This document shows, one piece after another, positions 17,347 to 26,993 of a DNA stretch of 52,402 bases (positions are counted from its first letter, which is position 1; each line of letters starts with the position of its first letter). Below the pieces are notes generated by a model. The model had not been told where the DNA came from, made no database searches, and saw only the letters and a program-made list of their open reading frames with translations. Source of the DNA: Pseudomonas frederiksbergensis (lineage in GTDB: Bacteria > Pseudomonadota > Gammaproteobacteria > Pseudomonadales > Pseudomonadaceae); assembly GCF_003732275.1 (NCBI RefSeq), contig NZ_MOBM01000018.1, positions 1 to 52,402 on the forward strand. Reading direction: 5' to 3'. The translations under genes were made by a program, and so were the position numbers.

Positions 17347-18936
17347 TCAGTCCTGCATTTTGGTCTGGCGTTCGACTGGGTCGATCAGCACGGCTTTCTG
17401 CTGGCGCACCAGCAGGTCGAGAATTTCATCCTGGCGTTCGCCGAGGATCCCCGAGAAGCTGATGCCGCTGGATTTGGTCGGCGCGAGCATCGACACGCGA
17501 TACAGCTCCACGCTCAGCGGCGAGTCGATCGACAGCGGTCCGCTGCCATTGGCGGCCAATTCACCACCGACCACAATCAGCGACACCTCGGCGTCGAACG
17601 GGTCGAGCTTGATGTCCCGGTCGGTGTCGCTCAGGTCTTTGATGTGGCCGTAGACACCGGTCAGGCCGTTGGCCATCGAAACGTTTTCGTAGAGGCGAAT
17701 GTTCACGCTGTTACGAATACGGATGCCGTGGCGTCGGTTGCTGATTACCTTGTTGCCCCACAACAGGTTGTCGGCACTCTCGTAGAGGGTGATGCCGTCG
17801 GTGTGGTTCTTGTAGATCTCGTTGTAGGCGATCAGGTTGTTCACACTGTTACGGTCGATCACCAGGCCCGACAATTTGTTGTCGTAGCTGCGGTTGTTGA
17901 AGATGAAGCTGTCATTGACCTCACGGGAAATAATGATCCCGTGCTTCTTCTTGGTCCCGAACACCGTGTTGTCGGCGATGATCAGACCGTGGGAACGGTC
18001 ATGGGGGTCGATGCCGTAGACAATGTTGTCTTTGTAGGTGTTGCCCTTGACCACGAAGTCACGGGTTTCGTAGCAGTAGAAGCCGTACCACATGTCCGAG
18101 AACTCGGAGCCGACAATCCAGCCGGTCGGTTCAGGGCGCTTGAGCACCTTGGCCATGTTCGGCGTGTATTGGGAAATACTCACGCCGTAGGACTTACTGT
18201 TGGCGTAACCGAAACTGGCGATCTTGCTGTTGGCAATGTAGGTCTGTGTACCACCCCAGGACAGCAGGAACGGACGGAATTCCTTGGGCGACTTGAAGGC
18301 CGCCGGACCGTTTGCCTTCTCGCTCCAGCCAGTGATTTTGGTATCTCGCACGAACAGCTGGCCGTCGTTGACCAGGAACGAACCGGCCTCTTGGGACAGG
18401 CGCAATTCCTGGGTCTGCTTGTCGATTTCCAGAATGCCCTTGTTACCCACCACGATCGGCAACTTCGCCAGGAACACGCCCGGCGAAGTTTCGCTGAAGT
18501 ACTGCTTGGGCAGCTTCTTCGCCAGGTCCTTGAGGTTCATGTAGCCGTCGTCAACGAAGATCGCCTGCGGGATGCCATGCTGACGCACCACCCACTCGGC
18601 CATCTTGTTGTCACCGCCGATGAAGTCCTTCAGGGCGTCTTCCTGCATCATCCGACGCACGCTGATTTTGCCGGGCTTGGTGCGCACGATTTTCGCGGCG
18701 ATGGCTTCGGCGGTGTAGCCAGAGGTGTCCGGCAGTTTCGGCTTGGCCAGGTCCAGCGGCGCGGTTGGCGCGCTGCTGACGGTGTAGGTCTTGGCCTGTT
18801 GCAGCCCTTTGGCTATGGTCGCCGATTTGCCCTGTTGCACAGGCTTGGCCGGTTCGACGGTGGCGAAGGCGGCTGCGCTGGCGAGCAGCAGCGCGCCGGC
18901 CAGCAGGCTGATCGAGCCTTTCTTGGCACTGTTCAT
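17347..18936 (-). CDS. algG: Mannuronan C5-epimerase AlgG
   Basis: A 529-residue periplasmic enzyme that converts mannuronate to guluronate in the polymer. It has a Sec signal (MNSAKKGSISLLAGALLLAS, cleavage after AFA) and a right-handed beta helix of PbH1 repeats (about residues 230-450, for example NKLSGLVIDRNSVNNLIAYN). The catalytic motif DPHDR is present in YGIDPHDRSHGLI near residue 325. The ATG at 18936 has GGGAG eight bases upstream; a longer frame to 18963 would overlap algE. AlgG is also part of the periplasmic protection scaffold during export. Confidence 0.96.
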   Translation of the reverse strand: MNSAKKGSISLLAGALLLASAAAFATVEPAKPVQQGKSATIAKGLQQAKTYTVSSAPTAPLDLAKPKLPDTSGYTAEAIAAKIVRTKPGKISVRRMMQEDALKDFIGGDNKMAEWVVRQHGIPQAIFVDDGYMNLKDLAKKLPKQYFSETSPGVFLAKLPIVVGNKGILEIDKQTQELRLSQEAGSFLVNDGQLFVRDTKITGWSEKANGPAAFKSPKEFRPFLLSWGGTQTYIANSKIASFGYANSKSYGVSISQYTPNMAKVLKRPEPTGWIVGSEFSDMWYGFYCYETRDFVVKGNTYKDNIVYGIDPHDRSHGLIIADNTVFGTKKKHGIIISREVNDSFIFNNRSYDNKLSGLVIDRNSVNNLIAYNEIYKNHTDGITLYESADNLLWGNKVISNRRHGIRIRNSVNIRLYENVSMANGLTGVYGHIKDLSDTDRDIKLDPFDAEVSLIVVGGELAANGSGPLSIDSPLSVELYRVSMLAPTKSSGISFSGILGERQDEILDLLVRQQKAVLIDPVERQTKMQD

Positions 18937-18962
18937 GTCGGGCACTCCCTTCGCGGTTTGCA

Positions 18963-20450
18963 TCAGAAGCGCCAGACCACGTCGACAAACGCGCGGTGCA
19001 TGTAGGAGTCGACGCCTTTGCCATACGCATCGCCAGGCTTGAACACACCGCCACGGAACCGCACCAGAGCCGAAGGCTCATCGACCGACTGGCTCAACGA
19101 AGCCGGCAGCAGGCCTTGCTTGAAGTACTTGGTGACGACTACGTCCATTTCCTGACCGAGGTCATTGTTGCCATCTTCCAGCGGCAGGGAGGTGCTGGAG
19201 AGGATCGCGCCGGTCACGTCGTCGGTGTTGTTTTCGACGGCGTTGATGCCGTTGCTGCCCACCGGCTTGTTGCCGTCCACGCGCCAGAACTTGTGGTAGA
19301 TCACACTGGCGTCGTATTCGTCGTTGAGCATCCACGAGCCGAACAGGGTAGCGGTCTGCATGTTGTTCATTTCGCCACGGAAGGCTTCGCCGAAACGGTG
19401 AACCCGCGAACGCGTACCGGTGTAGTTCGAGCGGTTACTTTCCAGGCCGGTCTGTTCGTACTCGGCGCTGGCACGGGCATACGCCGCACCGACTTGCCAC
19501 TGCGGGTCGAGGCGCAGACGCACGCCAATGTCGGTGGCCCAGCCATTGAGGTCTTCACCGCGTTTGGCTTCGGTCGGGCGCGTGCCATCGGCGTTCAGCG
19601 GGTTGACCGTGTCGGTGTCGCCGCTCATGCCGGTGATGCTGCCCCAGTAATTGACGGTATTGGTGTTGCGCCAGTTGTAGGCATCGCTATCGGCGGTAAG
19701 GCCGAGCCAGCTGATGTCGCCGTTCTGTTTTTTATCCAGCGAATCGCCGGCCACGCCCGGCTCCGGGTAGTCGAGCTTGCCGTCATCATGGGTGTGATGA
19801 CCGCGAATGCCGACCCAGTTACCCGGCGACCATTGAGTGGCAACGTCGCCGAAAACGTGCAGGCGATCCTTGTCCTTGGGCGCCAGCTCTTTCAAGTCGG
19901 TGCGGTATTCGCTGAAACGTTCGGCGACACCGACGTTGGCGCGCAACAGAGTGGTGTCGAAGGTCCAGTTCAGGGCTTCGATGTTGGTGTCGCGCCATTG
20001 GCCATCGTCGTTGCGCAGGCGTTGGCGACCGAGCTTGAGGATCTCGCCAGGGTAAGGCGTGAGGCCGCTGTAGCCGACCCAGAACTCGCGCATCGCCAGG
20101 TAGTTCTTCTTGGTTTTGCGATCACCGTTGTCGGTGGTCTGGCTACCGTCGCTGTCGGACTGTTGCAGGGTGTCCGTTTCGATGATGTCGGTGGACGTCA
20201 CGGCCTGGCCCATGGCGTAGGCGCTCCACGCGCCGCTTTCGCCGTATACCCATGGACGCAGGTCGAGGCCAACGCCGTTAACGTCGCCGCCACTGGCAGT
20301 GCCCAGGTCACGGTCGTCTTCGGACTGGCCGGTAACTTTGACTTCGAGGCCGAAATTCTTGTCTTCGGTCAGGGCCGCCAGGGTCGGGCACGACCACAGC
20401 AGGGCGAATGTCAGGCCAATACCGGCCTGAACGAATGGATTGAGCTTCAT
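18963..20450 (-). CDS. algE: Alginate outer membrane porin AlgE
   Basis: A 495-residue beta-barrel export channel for alginate. It has a signal peptide ([18 protein letters not shown]), alternating amphipathic strands with acidic loops throughout (for example [18 protein letters not shown]), and ends in VVWRF with the C-terminal Phe recognised by the BAM machinery. GAGGAAT precedes the start, inside the last codons of algK, and the two genes overlap as ATGA, so translation is probably coupled. AlgK and AlgE together form the outer membrane secretin-like pore. Confidence 0.96.
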   Translation of the reverse strand: MKLNPFVQAGIGLTFALLWSCPTLAALTEDKNFGLEVKVTGQSEDDRDLGTASGGDVNGVGLDLRPWVYGESGAWSAYAMGQAVTSTDIIETDTLQQSDSDGSQTTDNGDRKTKKNYLAMREFWVGYSGLTPYPGEILKLGRQRLRNDDGQWRDTNIEALNWTFDTTLLRANVGVAERFSEYRTDLKELAPKDKDRLHVFGDVATQWSPGNWVGIRGHHTHDDGKLDYPEPGVAGDSLDKKQNGDISWLGLTADSDAYNWRNTNTVNYWGSITGMSGDTDTVNPLNADGTRPTEAKRGEDLNGWATDIGVRLRLDPQWQVGAAYARASAEYEQTGLESNRSNYTGTRSRVHRFGEAFRGEMNNMQTATLFGSWMLNDEYDASVIYHKFWRVDGNKPVGSNGINAVENNTDDVTGAILSSTSLPLEDGNNDLGQEMDVVVTKYFKQGLLPASLSQSVDEPSALVRFRGGVFKPGDAYGKGVDSYMHRAFVDVVWRF

Positions 20451-21958
20451 AGGGATTCCTCGCCGTCTTCTTCTTGCAGGGCGTGCAGTTCCAGCGTGTC
20501 GGGACTCACGGCACTACGAATGGCCTGCTCTTGTTTCAGCAGGCGTTGGGCCTCGGCCAGCCGGTCAGGCGGCAGTTGCGCTTCGATTGTTTGCGCAAGC
20601 TCATTGGCTTGCGGGGTGTCTTGAGCCTTCGCCAATTGGCTGAAGACATAAGCGTTGACCGGGTCGGGCCGGGTGCCCTTGCCTTGGGAGAACAGTTGAG
20701 CAATGGCGAAGTCGGCGCTGTTCTGGCCGTTACGCGCAGCGGTCAGCAGGTGATCCAGGGCTTTCTGCGGATAGACCTTGCCCAGGTAACCACGACGGTA
20801 AATCTGGCCGAGGTAGTAATCGGCGGCGACTTCCCGGCCGACAGCTTTCTTGAAGTGCTCTTCGGCGACCTTTGCGTCGGCCGGCACCATTTTTCCTTCG
20901 AAGTAGAGCTTGCCCAGCAACAGTTCGGCACGCGGCTGGTCGGCGGCGCGGCCGTTGTCCAGGTACTTCATCATGGTGTCGACGTCACCCAGTTCAGGGA
21001 AGTCGTAGAGCAATTGCGCAAGGCTGACCCAGGACGCCGGGTAGCCAGGTGCGATGCCTTCGAGCAGCGACTGAGCGGTTTTCTCGTCGGTCTTGCCCAG
21101 GCTTGCATCACCCAGTACGCGGGCCACGCTGTCCACACGTTGCGCAGTGACGACGCCACGGCTGTGACCAGCCTGCATCTGCTTGATCAGTTCAGCCTGT
21201 TGTTCTGGCTGGCCACGTTTCTGATAGACCGTGGCCAGTTCGACGTAGCAGATGTCGGTGGTGTTCAACGCCGCCTTGCAGATCTTTTCCACGTCATCCA
21301 GGTGTTGGTCGTAAGTGCCCTGGGTGCGATAGAGCAGCACTTGCGCAAGACCGGCTTCCGGTTTGCCTTCGGTGCGCCATTGGCTGATCTGCTGCTGCGC
21401 GTTGACGTTCGGGAAACTGTGCGGGTATTGCAGGTACAGCATCGCCAGCGGGATCAGGGTGTTGCCTTCGCCATTGGCCGAGGCTTTCTTCAACAGCGCT
21501 TCGGCTTCGTGATGTTCGGCTTCGGTGGCGCCGGGTTTGGCCACCAACAGACGACCCAGGCGAGCCTGAGCCCGCGGCGAGACGCTGGCCGCGGCGCGGT
21601 AAGTCGCCTCGGCTTTTTTGATTTGCGCCGGGTCACGGCTGTCGACTTGCAGATCGGCCAGGCCAACCTGAGCTTCGCTGTAACCCAGGTCTGCCAGTTG
21701 CTGGTAGTTCTGCGCCGCCAGCGTGGTGTCGCCACGCTTGAGGGCTTCGTTGGCCAGACGCTGGTCGGGCAGGCCGGCGCAACCGCTAAGGCCCACAGCC
21801 AGCGCCAGTGCACACAACGCATACCCAGTGTGGGAGCGAGCCTGCTCGCGATGCAGGCAACTCGGTGCATCAGACAGACCGCGCTGACCCCATCGCGAGC
21901 AGGCTCGCTCCCACAGGGTGTGCGGTGTTCTGAGGAAATGTGGAGTCGTCACGGGCAT
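20447..21958 (-). CDS. algK: Alginate export TPR lipoprotein AlgK with REPIN-expanded signal peptide
   Basis: A 503-residue outer membrane lipoprotein built of Sel1/TPR repeats (about residues 70-470, for example [20 protein letters not shown]), which assembles AlgE and binds AlgX. The start at 21958 has AGAGGAC directly upstream. The lipobox LSGC places the acylated cysteine at residue 60, far later than the usual 18-28. Residues of about 15-44 are encoded by a REPIN (21829-21915), leaving a split signal: [12 protein letters not shown] before it and [15 protein letters not shown] after it. The frame is kept because the insert is 87 bases. Whether this long signal works, or an internal non-ATG codon is used, is unknown. 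Confidence 0.94.
   Translation of the reverse strand: MPVTTPHFLRTPHTLWERACSRWGQRGLSDAPSCLHREQARSHTGYALCALALAVGLSGCAGLPDQRLANEALKRGDTTLAAQNYQQLADLGYSEAQVGLADLQVDSRDPAQIKKAEATYRAAASVSPRAQARLGRLLVAKPGATEAEHHEAEALLKKASANGEGNTLIPLAMLYLQYPHSFPNVNAQQQISQWRTEGKPEAGLAQVLLYRTQGTYDQHLDDVEKICKAALNTTDICYVELATVYQKRGQPEQQAELIKQMQAGHSRGVVTAQRVDSVARVLGDASLGKTDEKTAQSLLEGIAPGYPASWVSLAQLLYDFPELGDVDTMMKYLDNGRAADQPRAELLLGKLYFEGKMVPADAKVAEEHFKKAVGREVAADYYLGQIYRRGYLGKVYPQKALDHLLTAARNGQNSADFAIAQLFSQGKGTRPDPVNAYVFSQLAKAQDTPQANELAQTIEAQLPPDRLAEAQRLLKQEQAIRSAVSPDTLELHALQEEDGEESL
21829..21915. repeat. REPIN within the algK coding sequence
   Basis: Arms TGTGGGAGCGAGCC onward at 21829-21852 and the complement at 21892-21915, 24 bases each and perfectly paired, with a 39-base spacer. 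It lies wholly inside the algK reading frame, in the signal-peptide part. Its length, 87 bases, is 29 codons and has no stop in the algK frame. This is the only REPIN of the window inside a recognised gene. Confidence 0.95.
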
Positions 21959-21967
21959 GTCCTCTGT

Positions 21968-23137
21968 TTAAAGACCGGCGGCCATGGCTTTGTTGATCAG
22001 CCAGTTCAGGTTCGGGCCACGAGTGCTGTTCACTTCCACCGGGCGACCGGCGAAGGCGCTGTCCAGTGGCTCGTCAGGTTTGATCTGCACGCGGATGTCG
22101 GACGACAGGTCGGCGCTTTTCAGGCTGGTGCTGCTGACGATCTTGCCGGTACGGGTTTGGTCTTCACCGGCGATCTGGAAGCTGACCGAAGTGCCTGGAC
22201 GCACGTCGCCGAACTGGCGATAAGAGAAGCGTGCTTCAACGTTGGCTTCGGTATTGCGCGGCACCAGTTGGAAGATCACGTCGCCTTTGCTGGCGTACTG
22301 ACCGTTAGCCACCAGTTGCTGAGACACGGTGCAATCGCACGGCGAAGTCAGGGTGCCGGTCATTTGCTTGCCGAACAGTTCTTCAACCTTGGACGGTTGC
22401 AGTTGGTCTTCGTCCAGATGGCCCTTGAGTACGTCGAGCATGCTGGTGCTGAAGGTCGCCAGCGGTGCGCCTTTGGCGGCAACGCCGTCAGCCTTGATCA
22501 GGCTCTGCACGGTGCCGTCGCGCGGCATGGTGATGTTCATGCCCTGCACGCTGACCAGGCCGGCCTGGGCGTGGCTGACGAAGTACATGCCGTACACCGA
22601 TTTGAAAATGAAACCGAACGCCACCAGGCCGACCACGAAGATACCGGCGCTGAAGGTCACCGCTTTCAGACGACCGAGCGGAGTCATGCCGTGGCCGCCA
22701 TCCTTGACCTTGCGCGCCTTGGTGAAGTTGTCGCGCTGCAGGGTCGCCAGCATTTCACCCACGCTGACGATGTCGCCGGCCAGGTGCGAAGTGATCAGGT
22801 GGCGCAGGGTGGAAATGTCACGGGGCTCCAGGTTCTGGAACTGGCAACCGATACGACCGGTCTGGCGATCGACGGAGCGGATTTGCAATTCCACGTCCAT
22901 GGCCAGGCCGAGGTTATCGATCACGAATTGCAGACGGGCCTTATGCACATCGCCAACCTTTAGCGGCAGCTGACCGGCGTTGAACGCCAGGCCGCCAGCG
23001 GAAAGGTCGATAACCCGGGCTTCAACCGGAGTCCGGTCTGGACCGAAGAAACGCAGCTTGGCCGGGATTTTCACGCGGGCGTGTTGGCGCTGGGCTTCGG
23101 ATTCGTGCACTACGTTGGAGTTGACGGCGGTATTCAT
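21968..23137 (-). CDS. alg44: Alginate polymerase co-subunit and c-di-GMP receptor Alg44
   Basis: A 389-residue inner membrane protein. The N-terminal PilZ domain shows the c-di-GMP motifs RQHAR (residues 14-18) and DLSAGG (residues 45-50). A single membrane segment (about 155-178, AVTFSAGIFVVGLVAFGFIF) separates it from a periplasmic HlyD-like region (190-380) with a lipoyl-type fold. Binding of c-di-GMP to Alg44 activates the Alg8 synthase. It lies 35 bases after alg8 and 9 before algK. A GGDEF enzyme at 45871-46887 in this window could be one source of c-di-GMP, which is inference. Confidence 0.96.
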   Translation of the reverse strand: MNTAVNSNVVHESEAQRQHARVKIPAKLRFFGPDRTPVEARVIDLSAGGLAFNAGQLPLKVGDVHKARLQFVIDNLGLAMDVELQIRSVDRQTGRIGCQFQNLEPRDISTLRHLITSHLAGDIVSVGEMLATLQRDNFTKARKVKDGGHGMTPLGRLKAVTFSAGIFVVGLVAFGFIFKSVYGMYFVSHAQAGLVSVQGMNITMPRDGTVQSLIKADGVAAKGAPLATFSTSMLDVLKGHLDEDQLQPSKVEELFGKQMTGTLTSPCDCTVSQQLVANGQYASKGDVIFQLVPRNTEANVEARFSYRQFGDVRPGTSVSFQIAGEDQTRTGKIVSSTSLKSADLSSDIRVQIKPDEPLDSAFAGRPVEVNSTRGPNLNWLINKAMAAGL

Positions 23138-23172
23138 ATGGGCGATTTCCTAGTTAATTCAGGCGAGTTCGG

Positions 23173-24663
23173 TCAGACCATCATCAGCAGCACGGCGACA
23201 AAAATGCTGCCGGCGGAGAAGGTCATGGTCCGAGACGACCAAGTGTTGAACCAACGTTGAAAGCTGGCGAGATCACGGGTCAGAGAAGTGGGCTGGCGAG
23301 TCCAGGACTGCTGATCGAGGCGGAAGAACACGTAGATTTTCACCAGCGCGCCGACGATCTGGTTGTAATAGAGAATCGCCGGGTAAGCCGGGCCGATCCG
23401 GTGACCGGAGCAGGACAGCAGCACGGTCAGGATCAGGCGGGTGATGCCGATCCACAGCAGGTAAACCAGGATGAACGCGCTGCCGTACTTGAAGGTGGCG
23501 ATGAGCGCCACGGTCAGTCCCAGCAAGGATGTCCACATCGACACGCGCTGATCGAACAACACTACCGAGGTGAACAGGCCGAGACGTTTCATCCCCAGGC
23601 CCAGGGCGCGGGAGTTCTGCCGCAGGTTGTTGCCGTACCAGCGGAACATCAGTTTGCGACTGGCCTTGATGAAGCTCTTCTCGGGCGGGTGCTCCACGGT
23701 GTGGATAGCGGCGTCCGGCACGTAGAAAGTGTCATAGCCCAGGCGCATCAGGCTGAACCAGCTCGACTTGTCGTCACCGGTGAGGAACTTGAAGCGGCCC
23801 AGGCGCCAGTGTTGCAGCGAGTCGCTTTCCACATCGGCGATGAAGTCCGGGTTGGTGACCACGGTGGCGCGGAATACCGACATCCGGCCGGTCATGGTCA
23901 GCACGCGCTTGGACAGGGCCATGGAGCACATGTTGATGTGGCGCTGGGCGAATCGCAGTTTGTGCCATTCGCTCATGATGTAGCCGCCGCGCACTTCGCA
24001 GAACTCGTTGGTGGTCAGGCCGCCGACATTGCCGAACAGCTGGAACCACGGCACGGTCTTGAGCACGACGCCTTCGGCCAGCACGGTGTCGCCATCGATC
24101 ACGGCAACCACGGCGCGGTCGTCAGGCAGGTGGCGCGAGATGGCGCGGAAACCGTAAGCCAGGCCATCGCGCTTGCCGGTGCCGGGAATGCGCACGAAGT
24201 CGAGCTTGACCCGTGGCGGTGGGTTCATGCGTTTCCAGAGGCTCTTGACCAGCAGCTCATCGGACATTTCCACGATGGAGCACACCACGGTGGTCGGCAG
24301 GCCGCAGTCGATGGCCTCGCGGATTACCGAGCTGTAGACCTGAGCGGTGGTCAGGGCGTCGATACGGAAACTGGTGACCATCAGAAATACATGGGACGGG
24401 TCTGCCGCTTTGCCCAGCTTGCGCACTTTGCGCCGCAGGTGCGGGTAGACCACGTACAGAAACAGCATGCCGCGCAGAAAGTGCGTGGCACCCATCGAGT
24501 AACGCCAGATACCGACGATACCGATCAGGAAGATGAAGTCCTTCGACTCGGAGTCGAACGTGGACGTAGGCAGCGCCGTGGCGATGCCCATCAGTAAACT
24601 TAGGTAAAACAGCCAACCGGCGGCCTGAAGTAGGCCGTGCTTTAGCCTGTGCATAATCTGCAT
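23173..24663 (-). CDS. alg8: Alginate synthase glycosyltransferase Alg8
   Basis: A 496-residue inner membrane family 2 glycosyltransferase that polymerises mannuronate from GDP-mannuronate. The cytoplasmic catalytic region (about residues 90-340) shows the DxD in VIDGDTVL near 190, the catalytic TGDDKSSW near 296 and [14 protein letters not shown] near 340. Membrane segments flank it at both ends, including [20 protein letters not shown]. The start could be ATG 24663, with GAGACGG upstream, or ATG 24654 (MHRLKHGLL), which fits the usual family N-terminus. It is 194 bases downstream of algD; that gap contains a repeat. Confidence 0.96.
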   Translation of the reverse strand: MQIMHRLKHGLLQAAGWLFYLSLLMGIATALPTSTFDSESKDFIFLIGIVGIWRYSMGATHFLRGMLFLYVVYPHLRRKVRKLGKAADPSHVFLMVTSFRIDALTTAQVYSSVIREAIDCGLPTTVVCSIVEMSDELLVKSLWKRMNPPPRVKLDFVRIPGTGKRDGLAYGFRAISRHLPDDRAVVAVIDGDTVLAEGVVLKTVPWFQLFGNVGGLTTNEFCEVRGGYIMSEWHKLRFAQRHINMCSMALSKRVLTMTGRMSVFRATVVTNPDFIADVESDSLQHWRLGRFKFLTGDDKSSWFSLMRLGYDTFYVPDAAIHTVEHPPEKSFIKASRKLMFRWYGNNLRQNSRALGLGMKRLGLFTSVVLFDQRVSMWTSLLGLTVALIATFKYGSAFILVYLLWIGITRLILTVLLSCSGHRIGPAYPAILYYNQIVGALVKIYVFFRLDQQSWTRQPTSLTRDLASFQRWFNTWSSRTMTFSAGSIFVAVLLMMV

Positions 24664-24763
24664 CCGTCTCGATCTCGGGCGAGCCTGTGGGGTGGCCCGA
24701 TGGGGTTAAGGCAGGCCTGTGAAAACTGACGTCACCCGCTCTGGATGACGCCAGAAGTCCTGG

Positions 24764-24845
24764 TAGGAGCTGCCGCAGGCTGCGATCTTTTGGCGTCAGT
24801 GAGATCGCTGAAAATCAAAAGATCGCAGGCTTCGCCAGCTCCTAC
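24764..24845. repeat. Inverted repeat of the TAGGAGCTGCCG family in the algD-alg8 gap
   Basis: The left arm TAGGAGCTGCCGCAGGCTGC and its imperfect complement (GCAGGCTTCGCCAGCTCCTA) enclose GATCTTTTG and CAAAAGATC. It is 82 bases long and lies just after the algD stop on the minus strand. Copies of the same family are at 27869-27953 and 49438-49536. On RNA it would form a long stem between algD and alg8. Confidence 0.88.
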
Positions 24846-24857
24846 ACAGATGCAGCG

Positions 24858-26174
24858 TTACCAGCAGATGCCTTCAGTCCGGCCACTTACGCTGGTGGCT
24901 TTGGACATGAAGCCAACCAGGTCGACCACTTGCTTGCCGTGTGGAGCTTCCTGCGCCAGGGCGCGGAATTTCTCGTCACGGTTGCCGAGGATGATCACGT
25001 CGGAGTTTGCGATCACGTCGTCGAAGTCGGAGTTGAGCAAGGACGAGACGTGAGGGATCTTAGACTCGATGTAATCCTTGTTCGCACCGTGAACGCGGGC
25101 GTATTCGACGTTGCTGTCGTAGATGCTCAGGTCGTAGCCCTTGCCGATCAGCATTTCCGCCAGATCAACCAGCGGGCTTTCGCGCAGGTCGTCGGTGCCG
25201 GCCTTGAAGCTCAGGCCCAGCAGGGCGACTTTGCGTTTGTCGTGGCTGGAGACGATGTCGAACGCGTTCTGTACCTGGGACACGTTACTGCGCATCAGCG
25301 AGTTGAGCAGTGGTGCTTCCACGTCCAGGGAACCGGCGCGGTAGGTCAGGGCGCGGACGTCTTTAGGCAGGCAAGAGCCGCCGAACGCAAAGCCTGGGCG
25401 CATGTAGTACTGGGACAGGTTCAGTGTCTTGTCCTGGCAGACCACTTCCATCACTTCGCGACCGTCGACACCGACGGCTTTGGCGATGTTGCCGATCTCG
25501 TTGGCGAAGGTCACCTTGGTGGCGTGCCATACGTTGCAGGTGTACTTGATCATCTCGGCAACGGCGATGTCCTTGCGGATGATCGGCGCGTCGAGCTCTT
25601 CGTACAGCGATTGCAGAACGTCACCCGAGGCCTTGTCGAACTCACCGATAACGGTCATCGGTGGCAGGTCGTAATCGGCGATCGCGGTGCTTTCACGCAG
25701 GAACTCTGGGTTGACCGCCACGCCGAAGTCGACGCCGGCCTTTTTGCCGGAGCAGTCTTCGAGGATCGGGATCACCACGTTTGCCACGGTGCCCGGCAGG
25801 ACGGTGCTGCGAACCACGATGGTGTGGCGGGTGGTCTTGTCACGCAGGACAAAACCGATCTCGCGGCACACCGCTTCGATGTAGTTCAGTTCCAGGTCGC
25901 CGTTCTTCTTGCTCGGCGTACCGACGCAGATCATCGACAGGTCGGTGTCGCGAATCGCCTCGGCGAAGTTGGTCGTGCCGCGCAATTTGCCCGTCTCGAT
26001 ACCCTTCTGCAGAAGTTCGCCCAAACCCGGTTCAACGATCGGCGATTTGCCGGCGTTGATCATATCGATTTTGTCTTTGGCAACATCGACGCCAACGACG
26101 TCATGGCCCCGTGCAGACAGGCAACCGGCACATACTGCGCCGACGTAACCCAAACCAAATATGCTGATGCGCAT
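24858..26174 (-). CDS. algD: GDP-mannose 6-dehydrogenase AlgD
   Basis: A 438-residue cytosolic enzyme that oxidises GDP-mannose to GDP-mannuronate with NAD, the committed step of alginate synthesis. The NAD-binding motif GLGYVGAVCAG is at residues 7-17 and the catalytic cysteine is in GFAFGGSCLPKDVRAL near residue 268. The length and the C-terminus ending EGICW match the known P. aeruginosa protein. ATG 26174 has AGAGG about eight bases upstream; an upstream in-frame codon at 26198 is rejected. It is the first gene of the operon, so its promoter controls all twelve genes. Confidence 0.98.
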   Translation of the reverse strand: MRISIFGLGYVGAVCAGCLSARGHDVVGVDVAKDKIDMINAGKSPIVEPGLGELLQKGIETGKLRGTTNFAEAIRDTDLSMICVGTPSKKNGDLELNYIEAVCREIGFVLRDKTTRHTIVVRSTVLPGTVANVVIPILEDCSGKKAGVDFGVAVNPEFLRESTAIADYDLPPMTVIGEFDKASGDVLQSLYEELDAPIIRKDIAVAEMIKYTCNVWHATKVTFANEIGNIAKAVGVDGREVMEVVCQDKTLNLSQYYMRPGFAFGGSCLPKDVRALTYRAGSLDVEAPLLNSLMRSNVSQVQNAFDIVSSHDKRKVALLGLSFKAGTDDLRESPLVDLAEMLIGKGYDLSIYDSNVEYARVHGANKDYIESKIPHVSSLLNSDFDDVIANSDVIILGNRDEKFRALAQEAPHGKQVVDLVGFMSKATSVSGRTEGICW

Positions 26175-26291
26175 CGCAATTACCTCTGTATTTATCAAGC
26201 CATTACATGGCCGGAGTTAATGGTGTTCAGCGGTCATAGTGCACTCGCAAGTGCGACTTAAAGGCGCCACAATGCCGTGTGCAGGCATACT

Positions 26292-26298
26292 AAGTTCC
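26292..26298 (-). promoter_or_regulatory. Possible AlgU (sigma-22) -35 element upstream of algD
   Basis: The minus strand carries GGAACTT at 26298-26292, identical to the -35 element of AlgU/RpoE promoters and of known algD promoters. It lies about 118 bases before the algD start codon. At a spacing of 16-17 bases the sequence reads GCATTG, a poor match to the TCTGA-like -10, so the assignment is tentative. The rest of the 26175-26691 stretch is AT-richer than its surroundings and holds no gene I accept; long upstream regions with AlgR and AlgU sites are normal for algD. Confidence 0.35.
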
Positions 26299-26691
26299 GA
26301 GTGTCTAAATAAATGCACTCAAGATGTGCGCAACCAGGCCTTATTGTTATGACTTGCCCTGTTATGCAGCCGATCCTCTTTTCAGAAGACTTCCGTGCAA
26401 AGGTCTTGCGCGCTCAATGCCAGGCCCGAAAGCCCGTAAATCAAGCGGTTGGGTGCTCAGGTGAGCACGTTTATAGGGGCGCAGCCGTGGCCTTGTAGGG
26501 GATAGTAATGGTGCGTTATCTCCTGTCCTTCATGTGTTGCCCAAATAAGTGATCAGTAAGCCCAAGTAAGTGTGACAACTTCGCTACATGGATCTCTTGT
26601 CTGTGTAAGTTATCTCGCACAATCACCGAGAGAATCGTTACCGGTGGTATGAGCGACGCATTTGGACATAGTTCCTGTCCGCCCATCGCGA

Positions 26692-26903
26692 ATGCTGAAA
26701 TTTCTTGAAATATTGAAAAAGATGGCACTGCTTTCATATTGATAGCACTTGCCGTTTGGCCCTTTGTATATGGGGCGATTGTTGCTTTGGGTACTTTTTT
26801 GCCACTACAAGTAAAAATTTTCAGTGCCACTACTGAAAAAAATGATCAATGTCGAGTGAAACTAAAGTTAGAAAATGAAGTGCTTGAATATTGGCGCCAA
26901 TAA
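26692..26903 (+). pseudogene. Small single-span membrane protein reading frame, broken by a -1 shift
   Basis: ATG 26692 opens MLKFLEILKK, and this frame soon stops (TGA 26740). From GAT 26721 the -1 frame runs to TAA 26903 and reads DGTAFILIALAVWPFVYGAI, then VALGTFLPLQVKIF and a charged tail ending LENEVLEYWRQ. Joined at the A5 run (26716-26720), the product is about 70 residues: a short amphipathic start, one membrane segment and a charged C-terminal helix. One missing A would explain the break; programmed -1 slippage at GAAAAAG is possible but the run is short of the classic AAAAAAG. No clear Shine-Dalgarno is seen, and there is no recognised homologue. Alternatively translation starts at TTG 26739. 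Confidence 0.4.
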
Positions 26904-26993
26904 AGCGGCGAAAAGGAAAGGATTGTTCGACGATCAAAGGGGGCGCGCACGACGAAGTAATGGGTGTCGTGCGCTGACTTGGTGCAGGCTCTA

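Noticed and set aside
20474..22963. 829-codon plus-strand frame opposite algK and alg44
   Set aside because: It is a shadow of high-GC third positions of real minus-strand genes; it crosses the algK/alg44 boundary, is low in recognisable motifs and would sit inside the operon antisense. The same holds for long antisense frames at 17200-19005, 18996-20624, 9303-10850, 10953-12929, 12986-14281 and 23257-26261.
26516..26830. 104-codon minus-strand frame in the algD upstream region
   Set aside because: No ribosome binding site or family resemblance; it is antisense to the more protein-like small membrane frame at 26692-26903.
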